Positions 42,695 to 50,976 of a DNA stretch of 64,000 bases are shown piece after piece. The translations under genes were made by a program, and so were the position numbers. The notes below the pieces were generated by a model. That model had not been told where the DNA came from. It was given only the letters and a program-made list of their open reading frames with translations, and searched no databases. Positions within the stretch are counted from its first letter, which is position 1. Every line of letters starts with the position of its first letter. The stretch is from NCBI RefSeq assembly GCF_026262625.1, contig NZ_SHNN01000003.1, forward strand, positions 124,001 to 188,000, written 5' to 3'. This stretch comes from Candidatus Litorirhabdus singularis. Its GTDB lineage: Bacteria > Pseudomonadota > Gammaproteobacteria > Pseudomonadales > Halieaceae.

Positions 42695-43729
42695 TTACGA
42701 CTCCTGTGGTGGCTTTTCCGGAACGCTGGCAGCAGCTGGCGTACCAAATAAATCCCGCTGCGCGCGACGCCAGAACAACAAACCAATCGCAGCGTTGAAA
42801 AGGATGAAGAAGTTGTGTTGGACAAAACCAAAGGCCGCCATCTGTCCTTCATTATCGGGGAACAGAACTACCCAGAAGGTAATGGCTGCAGCACGCATGG
42901 GAGTTGGCACTGCAGCCGCAAAAAAGATAATCGGCAGATAAGGCAGCAAACCCAGCACCGTTGCCTCGACTCCAAACAACTGCAAGGCCAGCGTATAAAC
43001 TAACACCGCTGCCAACAGAGCCGGTGAACGCAACAGGAAAAATGCCCCGTAATGCCAGAACCTAGCCTGACGGAACGCATGCAAAAGCGGCCGGTCACGC
43101 AGACTGCTGGATTGCAGATACCAGCCTGAGAAATAGCCCACCCACAACACTAGAAAAATGGCAGCTGCTGCGGCCAACCAGGGGATCAGGCCAAACGCCT
43201 CTGGTAAAGAGTCCGCCGCCAGTATGTATCCGATGGTCGCCCATACCAACAGATAAAATATTTCACAGAACATAATAAACAACATGACCGAGCCCACTTC
43301 CCAGCCCGGGGTCTGGTGACGGCGATTCAGGTAAAATGCCATAGCCCCCTTACCAACCTGTTCGTTAAAGATTGAAATAATGTAGGCGCTAGCGCGCACT
43401 GGCAGAATGTCACGGTAGCGAATATCACTGACAAACCAGTTCAGGGCGCGGGTAACCACCAGGGTATCAACCAGAAAGTAAAATACTGAATAGCCAACCA
43501 TCAGTGCCAGCCAGGGCAGCCAGTTAACACCCGCAAAAACCTGCGTCATATAATCTACAAGATTCAAGCCTTCTCGCTGCGCAGCACCGTTAAGTCGGTA
43601 ATACAGATAGGCGAAGCAGGCCAAAGTGATCACTAAAAAAACCACCCTGCCCAGGGTGCGCTTGCCCGACGCTGCTGGTGCAGTTGCAGGAGCTTGTGGT
43701 TGTTCCGAATCAGTCATCACAGTCAACAT
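42695..43729 (-). CDS. Multi-pass membrane protein, possibly LPG-synthase-TM-like
   Basis: A 344-residue integral membrane protein with about eight hydrophobic segments, starting at residue 27 after a Pro/Ala-rich cytoplasmic N-terminus. Segments such as SAYIISIFNEQVGKGAMAFYLNRR and the alternation of helices faintly resemble the lysylphosphatidylglycerol-synthase TM/UPF0104 family, but I cannot assign it with confidence. A second ATG four codons later is possible. Co-transcribed with the ABM gene. Function unknown. Confidence 0.6.
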   Translation of the reverse strand: MLTVMTDSEQPQAPATAPAASGKRTLGRVVFLVITLACFAYLYYRLNGAAQREGLNLVDYMTQVFAGVNWLPWLALMVGYSVFYFLVDTLVVTRALNWFVSDIRYRDILPVRASAYIISIFNEQVGKGAMAFYLNRRHQTPGWEVGSVMLFIMFCEIFYLLVWATIGYILAADSLPEAFGLIPWLAAAAAIFLVLWVGYFSGWYLQSSSLRDRPLLHAFRQARFWHYGAFFLLRSPALLAAVLVYTLALQLFGVEATVLGLLPYLPIIFFAAAVPTPMRAAAITFWVVLFPDNEGQMAAFGFVQHNFFILFNAAIGLLFWRRAQRDLFGTPAAASVPEKPPQES

Positions 43730-43814
43730 CTTTGGTATTGGACTCGCATAGTATCCAGCCCGCCCGCCCGTGGCCAGCCCACTAACGGTTCAACTATTCG
43801 CAGCACGGGGCTAA

Positions 43815-43852
43815 GTTGTAACAACGGTTGTCCCGAGGCCGCAGCGACAACC
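43815..43852. promoter_or_regulatory. Cluster of GTTGT inverted boxes upstream of SDR-esterase operon
   Basis: GTTGT-A-ACAAC (43815-43825) is a perfect inverted repeat, and GGTTGT (43826-43831) pairs with ACAACC (43847-43852). All lie between 38 and 75 bases upstream of the SDR ATG, a likely operator region. No regulator gene is adjacent. Confidence 0.35.
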
Positions 43853-43889
43853 TATACTGCTGCTATCAACCCAAGACGGAGAGACCGAC

Positions 43890-44645
43890 ATGAATGAACT
43901 CAAAGGCAAGGTAGCCATTGTCACCGGTGCTGGCCAGGGCGTGGGCCAGGGCATCGCGTTTGCGCTATCAGATCTGGGCGCCAGTATTGTGGTGGCTGGA
44001 CGTACTTTTTCCAAGCTGGAAACCAGCGTCGCCGAGATTGAATCACGCGGCGGCCGTGCAATCGCAGTCGCCTGCGACGTTAATGATCTCGACAGTCTGG
44101 AGAATTTAGTAGCACAAACCATAGAGCATCTCGGGGGCATTCAGATACTGGTTAACAACGCTCAGGAAGTGCCTCTGGGGACGCTAATGGAAGTCAGCGA
44201 CGAGGCCTTCACCAGTGGCTTTACATCTGGACCACTGGCCACCCACAGGCTAATGAAGCTGTGCTACCCGTACCTGAAGGGCGATGGCTGCATCATTAAC
44301 CTGGGCAGCACCGCAGCGCGGCGCTGGGATATGAGAGGCTATGGTGCCTACGGTGGCATCAAAGAGGCGATTCGTTGCCTGACCCGAGCTGCTGCCTGCG
44401 AATGGGGTAAGGATGGCATTCGCACCAACGTCATTCTGCCGCATGCTACCTCTCCGGCCCTGGGCTGGTGGATCGAGAACAACCCTGAAGAGTCTGCCGA
44501 GTTTATTTCGACCATACCCATGCAGCGTGTGGGCGATTGTGAACAGGATATTGGCCGCTTCGTTGCCCGCCTGTGCACCGAAGACAGCGCCTACGTTAAT
44601 GGCCAGAGCATCGCGTTGGACGGCGGTCAGGGGCTGATAGGCTAG
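43890..44645 (+). CDS. SDR-family oxidoreductase
   Basis: A 251-residue SDR. Cofactor motif TGAGQGVGQGIAF is near residue 11, VNNAQ replaces the NNAG motif, the catalytic Ser is in NLGSTAAR and YxxxK reads YGGIK. The end VNGQSIALDGGQGL is typical. R41/T-type residues after beta-2 (VAGRTF) suggest NADP(H). The stop codon is followed directly by the ATG of the esterase gene (TAGATG), so both are one operon. Confidence 0.9.
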   Translation: MNELKGKVAIVTGAGQGVGQGIAFALSDLGASIVVAGRTFSKLETSVAEIESRGGRAIAVACDVNDLDSLENLVAQTIEHLGGIQILVNNAQEVPLGTLMEVSDEAFTSGFTSGPLATHRLMKLCYPYLKGDGCIINLGSTAARRWDMRGYGAYGGIKEAIRCLTRAAACEWGKDGIRTNVILPHATSPALGWWIENNPEESAEFISTIPMQRVGDCEQDIGRFVARLCTEDSAYVNGQSIALDGGQGLIG

Positions 44646-45548
44646 ATGGCCATCAGCACAGCATTCCAGCAACTACTGGACGCGATCCCGGACGGTCTTA
44701 ACGCACCCAGCGACGATGTGGCCACGGTGCGCGAGAAGATGGCGCCGCTGCACGGCCACGAACTACCCGCCCAGGCCAGCGTCGAATTGCTGCAGATCGG
44801 CGAACGTGCGGCGGCCTGGGTCAATCGCGATGACCTGCGCCAACCCGGTCGCCACGCCCTGTTTTGCCACGGTGGCGGCTTTGTTTCGGTGCGCATGCCG
44901 GAATACCTGTTCTGGGCAGAATATGTTGCTCGCTATCTGGGCGCGCGCACCCTGGTACCCGATTACCGGCTGGCACCAGAGGCTGCATTTCCCGCCGCGC
45001 TGGACGATTGCTTTGCGGCCTATTGCTGGATGCTGGAACAAGACATCGACCCACAAACCATTGTAATTACCGGGGATTCTTGCGGCGGCGGCCTCGCTGC
45101 GGCAGTGATGTTGAAGGCGGTTGCGCAAGGTCTGCCGGTACCGGGCTGCCATGTTGGTTTTACCGGTTGGTATGACCTGACCCTCCCTGGCGCATCCGGC
45201 ATCGACCCGGGCGGCAGAGATCCTTTTATTACCCCGGGCTGGTATCAGCGTCGTGTCAAAGACTATCTGGCTGGCGCCGACCCACGGCTACCATTGGCAT
45301 CGCCGGCACAGGCGGACTGCGAAGGACTGCCACCGCTGCTATTACAGGTGGGTGGCTGTGACATTACGCGTGACAGTGCAGTGGCGATGGCCGCCGCAGC
45401 CGGCGCCGACGGTGTTCAGGTAGAGCTACAAATCTGGGCGGGCATGCCACATGGCTTTCAGGGACTGGTGGGTAGTGAGATACCTGAAGCCATCAGCGCT
45501 TTTAAGTCTGCGCGACAGTTCGTCGACAAACACCTCACCTCCCATTGA
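44646..45548 (+). CDS. Alpha/beta hydrolase, HSL-type esterase
   Basis: A 300-residue family IV esterase. HGGGFVSVRMPEY oxyanion motif near residue 75, nucleophile GDSCGGG near 144 (Cys where Ala is usual after the Ser), and catalytic His in MPHGFQG. The acid motif is changed from DPLRDE to CDITRDSA. Its ATG abuts the SDR stop. Likely hydrolyses the ester made or used by the partner SDR; substrate unknown. Confidence 0.88.
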   Translation: MAISTAFQQLLDAIPDGLNAPSDDVATVREKMAPLHGHELPAQASVELLQIGERAAAWVNRDDLRQPGRHALFCHGGGFVSVRMPEYLFWAEYVARYLGARTLVPDYRLAPEAAFPAALDDCFAAYCWMLEQDIDPQTIVITGDSCGGGLAAAVMLKAVAQGLPVPGCHVGFTGWYDLTLPGASGIDPGGRDPFITPGWYQRRVKDYLAGADPRLPLASPAQADCEGLPPLLLQVGGCDITRDSAVAMAAAAGADGVQVELQIWAGMPHGFQGLVGSEIPEAISAFKSARQFVDKHLTSH

Positions 45549-45593
45549 GCGGCAGCTAAAAGCGACGATTCACAGCAGAGTTCGTCGGCCTCT

Positions 45594-46049
45594 TCAATCA
45601 ATATAGTTATTGCGCGTCACCTTGAACTCCGGGCCCAGTGGCTCCAGCACTTCAAATATCCTCCGGTAGCCGGTGTGCGTAATCAACCAGCGCCCTTCCA
45701 CGCGCTGGTAACGGTCATGGTAAATACCGTTGCCGCTGATCCTTATCCGGTGTTCCAGCGCATAAACCGTATCGTGCAGGTACCAAATACCTTCGGCTGT
45801 GTCGGCACCGGTCAAGGTAATTTCCGGATGATGTCCGGTATGCATCGACAGAAACTGGCGACCACTCATAGAGCTTTCAAGAAATTCGATGATCGCATCG
45901 AGACTATCGAAGCTATGGTCTCCATCACTATAACTGGCGCTGGCGGTATCGGTAAAAAGTCCGCGCAGGTCGTCCCAGGCATTGGTATCCAGATGACGAA
46001 AATAGCGTGCCTTAAGTTGTTGTATGGCTTCCAGATCTTCCCACGTCAC
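45594..46049 (-). CDS. NTF2-like/SnoaL-like family protein
   Basis: A 151-residue cone-shaped alpha+beta protein. The pattern IQQLKARYFRHLDTNAWDDLRGLFTDTASASY is the SnoaL-like opening, with H65-type residues in MHTGHHPEITL and the ending RWLITHTGYRRIFEVLEPL. These proteins act as small isomerases, dehydratases or hydrolases on steroid- or polyketide-like ligands. GTG start with GAGG upstream. Divergent from the TetR gene of the RND pump. Confidence 0.85.
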   Translation of the reverse strand: MTWEDLEAIQQLKARYFRHLDTNAWDDLRGLFTDTASASYSDGDHSFDSLDAIIEFLESSMSGRQFLSMHTGHHPEITLTGADTAEGIWYLHDTVYALEHRIRISGNGIYHDRYQRVEGRWLITHTGYRRIFEVLEPLGPEFKVTRNNYID

Positions 46050-46254
46050 GCGGCTATCCTCGTCTTCAGTCAGTAGTCGTCATCACACCACACTTTAACC
46101 TTCAGATAAACGTCAGGCTGCAATGCTGGCAAATGCCAGCAGCAACCTCATAGCCATGCGGACGCCGGTCACAAAACGGCAACGCCAGCCAAACGCGATA
46201 GCCACAACTCTTGACCGCGCACCGCCACCCCCCTATGATTCTCAACAACACAAC

Positions 46255-46268
46255 TTAACGAACGTTTA
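46255..46268. promoter_or_regulatory. Candidate TetR operator before the RND pump operon
   Basis: The inverted repeat TTAACG-AA-CGTTTA (five of six positions symmetric; the core AACG-AA-CGTT is perfect) lies 9 to 22 bases before the TetR start codon. This is a typical self-repression site for TetR regulators of efflux pumps. Confidence 0.5.
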
Positions 46269-46276
46269 GTAAACCC

Positions 46277-46861
46277 ATGACTGACCAGACCACGGACACA
46301 TTGCTCAAATGCTCGGCGCGACTGTTTGCCGAACGCGGTTTTGCCGGCACCTCTATGCGGCAGATAGCGCGTGAAGCGGGAATCACGCAGGCGGCGATCT
46401 ACCATCACTTTGCCAACAAGCAGGCCTTGTACGTGGCTGCGGTAAGCCATCTGCACCGCGACAAAATTGGCGGCGTACAGGAAATCCGCGAATCTACCGC
46501 AGCGCCAGCACAAAAGTTAACGCAATTTATTCTCCTGATGCTGCAGCAGTTAGATGCTGATCCGGATTTCCGCCACATCTTTTTTCGCGAGTTGATCGAG
46601 GGCGATGAGGCACGACTGCAAGATCTGGCCGCCAACGTGTTTCCTGAAATTGCGCAGATGGTTGAATCATTGATGCAGGAACTGGCACCCCATCTCGACA
46701 GTCACCTCACCATGCTATCTATCTCAGGATTGATACTGCTGCACCTGGAAGCACGGCCACTGAGCCTGCTGCTGACCGGTGGCGCCGAGGACAAGACCCG
46801 CCTACCGATACTGGCTGAGCATATCACCACACTGCTACTGAACGGAGTACGCACCGCATGA
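46277..46861 (+). CDS. TetR-family regulator of RND efflux operon
   Basis: A 194-residue repressor. HTH: GFAGTSMRQIAREAGITQAAIYHHFANKQALY (about residues 22-53). The C-terminal helical domain would bind the pump's inducer. Its stop overlaps the adaptor gene start (ATGA), placing regulator, adaptor and pump in one operon, an arrangement that gives autoregulation. An inverted repeat immediately upstream is the expected operator. Confidence 0.92.
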   Translation: MTDQTTDTLLKCSARLFAERGFAGTSMRQIAREAGITQAAIYHHFANKQALYVAAVSHLHRDKIGGVQEIRESTAAPAQKLTQFILLMLQQLDADPDFRHIFFRELIEGDEARLQDLAANVFPEIAQMVESLMQELAPHLDSHLTMLSISGLILLHLEARPLSLLLTGGAEDKTRLPILAEHITTLLLNGVRTA

Positions 46862-47928
46862 AGCAAATCCTCGCCTCACTATTAATAGGCGCAACCACCC
46901 TGCTCAGTGGCTGCGGTGACGCCGAACAGTCCGACAGCGCACCTGCAGAGCGCGCCACCAGCGTCATTGTGGTTACCGCACTAAGCCGAGACATAGACTA
47001 TGTGCTTAACGCACTAGGCAGCGTGGAGAGTATCCACCATCCCGTCATTTCCGCTGAGGCCAGCGGTCAAATCGTCAGCATTGATGTCGAAGAGGGTCAA
47101 AGTGCGCCCACCGGCACGGTTCTGGCACGCATTGACCCCGCCACACACCAACTGGCCGCGGACACTGCAGCCGCGGAATTGCAGCGGCAGCAGGTGTCAC
47201 TAGAAAATCAGCGCAAAGAGGTCGCGCGTTTGCAGCGTCTAGCCGAATCCCAGTCAGTCTCCAAGGATCAACTGGAAGATCAACAGGATAATCTGGCGAT
47301 GGCCGAAGCCCAACGGCAAATGGCTGATACCCAATGGCAACAAGCCCAGCTCATGGTCGCCAAAACCAGCGTGCTGGCGCCGACTGCCGGGATTATTTCT
47401 CGCCGCAGTGTATCTCTTGGCGACTACGTCACGCCGGGAACACCACTCTTTGCAATGGTCTCAGTCGATCGCCTTAAAGCACGGCTGGCATTTCCGGAAC
47501 ACGAGGTTTCAAAGATCAGTATTGGTCAGCGGGTGCGGCTAACCAGTCCAGCGGCCCCCGACACGCCGGCCGAAGGACTCATCATGGGAATCAACCCCCA
47601 GATCAGTATTCACAATCGCGCCATAGAAGTGACCGTGGAGTTTGATAATCCAGGCGGCTGGCTACCAGGGTCAAGCGTGGATGCGCAACTCCTGATCAAA
47701 CGCCAAACCGGCGCCCTGACCCTGCCCTCTACCAGTGTCGTGATTCGTCAGGGTGGGCCGGTCGTATTTCTGGTTAATAAAGGCCGCGCCCAAATACAGC
47801 CAGTGACCACCGGATGGCGTGGCGCGGACTGGATAGAAATTCAGAGCGGCATTAGCGCGGACGACCGGGTAGTGAGTCACGGCGCCGCACTGATCAGCGA
47901 CGGCAGTCTGCTCGCGGAGCGCCTCTAG
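46858..47928 (+). CDS. RND efflux periplasmic adaptor (membrane fusion protein) lipoprotein
   Basis: A 356-residue adaptor linking pump and outer membrane channel. Signal peptide ends in lipobox LSGC (C19). Domains in order: lipoyl/barrel-sandwich halves (EASGQIVSIDVEEGQ and VLAPTAGIISRRSVSLGDYV), an alpha-helical hairpin with a strong coiled coil between them (about 90-165), a beta-barrel (ARLAFPEHEVSKISIGQ) and a membrane-proximal domain. Four bases separate its stop from the pump ATG. Confidence 0.94.
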   Translation: MKQILASLLIGATTLLSGCGDAEQSDSAPAERATSVIVVTALSRDIDYVLNALGSVESIHHPVISAEASGQIVSIDVEEGQSAPTGTVLARIDPATHQLAADTAAAELQRQQVSLENQRKEVARLQRLAESQSVSKDQLEDQQDNLAMAEAQRQMADTQWQQAQLMVAKTSVLAPTAGIISRRSVSLGDYVTPGTPLFAMVSVDRLKARLAFPEHEVSKISIGQRVRLTSPAAPDTPAEGLIMGINPQISIHNRAIEVTVEFDNPGGWLPGSSVDAQLLIKRQTGALTLPSTSVVIRQGGPVVFLVNKGRAQIQPVTTGWRGADWIEIQSGISADDRVVSHGAALISDGSLLAERL

Positions 47929-47931
47929 ACC

Positions 47932-50900
47932 ATGAACCTACTTGAACTTTTTGTCCGCCAACGGGTTCTGGCCTATATGATCAGCGCCGCAATAATACTG
48001 TTCGGTATTATCGGACTGCAGGGCATTGGACTGGACCGCAACCCCAACGTTGAACCCCCGGTCATCGTGGTCAACACGCTAAACCCGGGTGCCACACCCG
48101 AGGTAATGGACAGCAGCGTAACCAGCATTCTTGAATCGGCCATCAACTCTATCGCCGGTATTGAAGAAATTCAGTCAAACTCCCGACCTGGCAGTTCCAG
48201 CGTGATGATCGAATTTGATTTGCGCAAAAATGCCGATATTGCTTTCAACGAAGTGCAGGCAAAGGTCAATCAGGTCATGAACGACCTACCACAGGAGTCA
48301 GAAATACCGGTGGTTGCGAAAGTAGATCCCAACGCACAGGCGGTAGCCTGGCTGATGCTCAAGGGTGACCGGCCGCTGGCGGAACTGAATCAAATAGCAC
48401 GTATACAGGTAAAAAAAGCGCTGGAAAATATCAGCGGCGTCGGCGAAGTTGTGGTCGGCGGTGGTCGCGAACGCAAGATTCGTGTGGACCTGAATCTGTC
48501 GCGTCTGGCCGCTCTGGGCTTAACGGCACAGGACGTTATCACCGCGTTTAGCCGTGAGCACATTCAGATACCCGGCGGCTTTCTGGTGGGGGGCAATCTG
48601 GAGAAGCTATTGCACCTGGACCTGGAGTTTCACACAGTAGCCGAGCTGGAAGAACTGGTAGTGGTATGGCGCCAGCAGGTACCCGTCAAGCTGCGTGATG
48701 TGGCGCAGGTCAGCGATGCACTGGATGATAAACGCAGTCTCGCCCGCTTCAATGGCGAAGAGGGAGTGGCGATAGCGATACGTAAAGTACAGGGTTCGAA
48801 CACGGTGCAGATCGTACGCGAAATTGAGCGGCGTCTGGAGCAGACTATCGCCCCTACCCTGCCAGACGGCATAGAGCTGATCGTAGCAGCCAACGAGGCG
48901 GGTGTGATCGAGGGCATTGTCGACGGTCTTAACGCCCACATCATTGAGGGTACCTTGTTGGCCGCGTTCGTGGTCTGGCTGTTTCTACTCAATCTACCGG
49001 CCACAGTGATTATTGCTACTGCCATTCCCGTGTCTCTCGCAGGTGCGGTAATCGTCATGTTCTTTGGCGGCTTTACCTTCAATATGCTTACCATGAGCGG
49101 GCTACTACTGCTGATTGGCGTGGTTGTAGATGACGCCATTGTGGTCCTCGAAAACGTGCACAGACAATATGAAGCGGGCCAGACTGACCCGATACAAGCC
49201 GCCATCGACGGCACCCGCGGCGTGGTCGCGGCGGTCTTTGCCGCCTCCTTAACTCTGGTGTGTATTTTTGCCACGGTGATTTTCATGGATGGCATGATCG
49301 GCGTTTTCATGCGCTCTTTTGCGGTCGTGGTAACTGTCGGCGTGATCACCTCTCTGATTGTGTCTCTGACACTGACCCCGGCTCTGTGCGCACGCTTTCT
49401 GAAACCCGAAAAAAACAACGACACCAATCCGCTGCACCGCATTATCAACCGCGGCCATGCGCTGCTTGAAAACAGCTACCGACGCATGCTTGACGGCAGT
49501 TTACGACATCGCGGCATGACGCTGATTGGAACCACGCTGGTAGTCGCATCCAGTGGCTGGTTCATGACACAACTAGGCACAGAGTTCTTCCCGGAAGATG
49601 AGGAGTCACGCTTTCTGGTCACACTCAACACGCCGCTAGGCTCTTCCATTGATTACATGGAAGACAAAGTCGCACGCGCCGAGAGTATTCTGCGCAAGTA
49701 CCCGGAAGTACTCCACGTGCTTAGCACCGTAGGGGCGCAGCGCGGAGACGAGATAACCAATGCTTCCCTGAAAGTGGCCCTGGTACCGCCCAGAGATCGC
49801 GAACTAAGCCAAATGCAATTAATGCCCATCATTCGAGAGGCCATGCAGGAGATTCCAGGCGTAGATGCCTATCTGGGTATGTACCCGATGTTTGAGGGTA
49901 TGGGCGGAAGCCCGTTTGAAGCTTATATCACTGGTCCCGACCTCTACGAGGTAGCCCGGCTGTCCGAACTGATGCAGGAAAAACTGCAGGAATACCCCGA
50001 GATGGGCAAAGTGCGGCTGGAGCTGAAGCTGGATCGACCGCAGTTGAGTTTTAGTGTAGACCGCAATCGCTCCCAGGCACTGGGCATCAGTACCCAGCAG
50101 ATCGGCGACACGGTGCGAGTACTGGCCGGGGGCGCGGATATTGCCAAATACAACGAATTACCCGGCGATGGGGAGCGCTATGACGTGCGACTTGCAGCCA
50201 ATCGGGACACCATGATCGGGGCCCGGGACCTTGAAAACGTTTATCTGCGTGGTCCCGAGAACAGTCTGGTGCAAATGAGCTCGGTAGTGACCATGGAAGA
50301 AAAACTCGGCCCAGCTCAGGTACAACGACTCGCGCTGAATTTTAGTGCGGGCTTTTTTGCCACACCAAACACTGACATTGGTTCCGCAGTCAGTATTTTC
50401 CGCTCCAGCGCCGGTGATATCCTACCTCCAGGCTATCAGGTGTTACTGGTGGGCCAAGCCAAAGAAATGGAAAAGACCGGCGGTGCTGTGCTCCTGCTAA
50501 TCATTACCGGACTGATCATGGTGTATATGGTGCTGGCCAGTCAGTTCAATTCCTTTCTGCAGCCGGTGCTGGTCATGCTGGCGCAGCCGCTGGCCATTGT
50601 CGGTGGCTTTATGGCGCTATGGATTGCCGGCAACACGCTGAATTTGTTTTCCATGATTGGCATGGTGCTGCTGGTCGGTCTGGTCTCCAAGAACTCGATT
50701 CTGCTGGTCGACCTGATCAATCAATTCCGCGCACGCGGTATGAGTGACGCCGAAGCGATTCGACAGGCCTGCCCCCAGCGCATGCGCCCGGTGCTGATGA
50801 CCTCGTTAACCATTGTCTTGGCCATGCTGCCCGCTGCAATAGGCGTGGGCGAAGGCTCGGGGCAATACGGCCCGCTAGCAGTAGCGGTGATTGGCGGTGT

Positions 50901-50976
50901 AATCAGTTCAACCCTGCTTACCCTGCTAGTGGTGCCAGTTGCCTACTCCCTGCTGGGACGCTGGCTAACGCGCTAG
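47932..50976 (+). CDS. RND efflux transporter, HAE-1/AcrB-like inner-membrane pump
   Basis: A 1014-residue proton-driven pump with twelve membrane helices and two large periplasmic loops. The helix-4 proton-relay pair is intact (D400, D401 in GVVVDDAIVVLENV), and the K-type residue lies in VGLVSKNSILLVDL. The duplicated structure (start FVRQRVLAYMI; second half VYMVLASQFNSF) is clear. Expected to export hydrophobic or toxic compounds together with the adaptor; no TolC-like gene is adjacent, so the outer channel comes from elsewhere. Its stop overlaps the GMC gene's stop (CTAG). Confidence 0.96.
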   Translation: MNLLELFVRQRVLAYMISAAIILFGIIGLQGIGLDRNPNVEPPVIVVNTLNPGATPEVMDSSVTSILESAINSIAGIEEIQSNSRPGSSSVMIEFDLRKNADIAFNEVQAKVNQVMNDLPQESEIPVVAKVDPNAQAVAWLMLKGDRPLAELNQIARIQVKKALENISGVGEVVVGGGRERKIRVDLNLSRLAALGLTAQDVITAFSREHIQIPGGFLVGGNLEKLLHLDLEFHTVAELEELVVVWRQQVPVKLRDVAQVSDALDDKRSLARFNGEEGVAIAIRKVQGSNTVQIVREIERRLEQTIAPTLPDGIELIVAANEAGVIEGIVDGLNAHIIEGTLLAAFVVWLFLLNLPATVIIATAIPVSLAGAVIVMFFGGFTFNMLTMSGLLLLIGVVVDDAIVVLENVHRQYEAGQTDPIQAAIDGTRGVVAAVFAASLTLVCIFATVIFMDGMIGVFMRSFAVVVTVGVITSLIVSLTLTPALCARFLKPEKNNDTNPLHRIINRGHALLENSYRRMLDGSLRHRGMTLIGTTLVVASSGWFMTQLGTEFFPEDEESRFLVTLNTPLGSSIDYMEDKVARAESILRKYPEVLHVLSTVGAQRGDEITNASLKVALVPPRDRELSQMQLMPIIREAMQEIPGVDAYLGMYPMFEGMGGSPFEAYITGPDLYEVARLSELMQEKLQEYPEMGKVRLELKLDRPQLSFSVDRNRSQALGISTQQIGDTVRVLAGGADIAKYNELPGDGERYDVRLAANRDTMIGARDLENVYLRGPENSLVQMSSVVTMEEKLGPAQVQRLALNFSAGFFATPNTDIGSAVSIFRSSAGDILPPGYQVLLVGQAKEMEKTGGAVLLLIITGLIMVYMVLASQFNSFLQPVLVMLAQPLAIVGGFMALWIAGNTLNLFSMIGMVLLVGLVSKNSILLVDLINQFRARGMSDAEAIRQACPQRMRPVLMTSLTIVLAMLPAAIGVGEGSGQYGPLAVAVIGGVISSTLLTLLVVPVAYSLLGRWLTR

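Noticed and set aside
48630-49448. Open frame of 272 codons on the minus strand
   Set aside because: Antisense shadow of the RND pump; Ser/Thr-rich and without domain.
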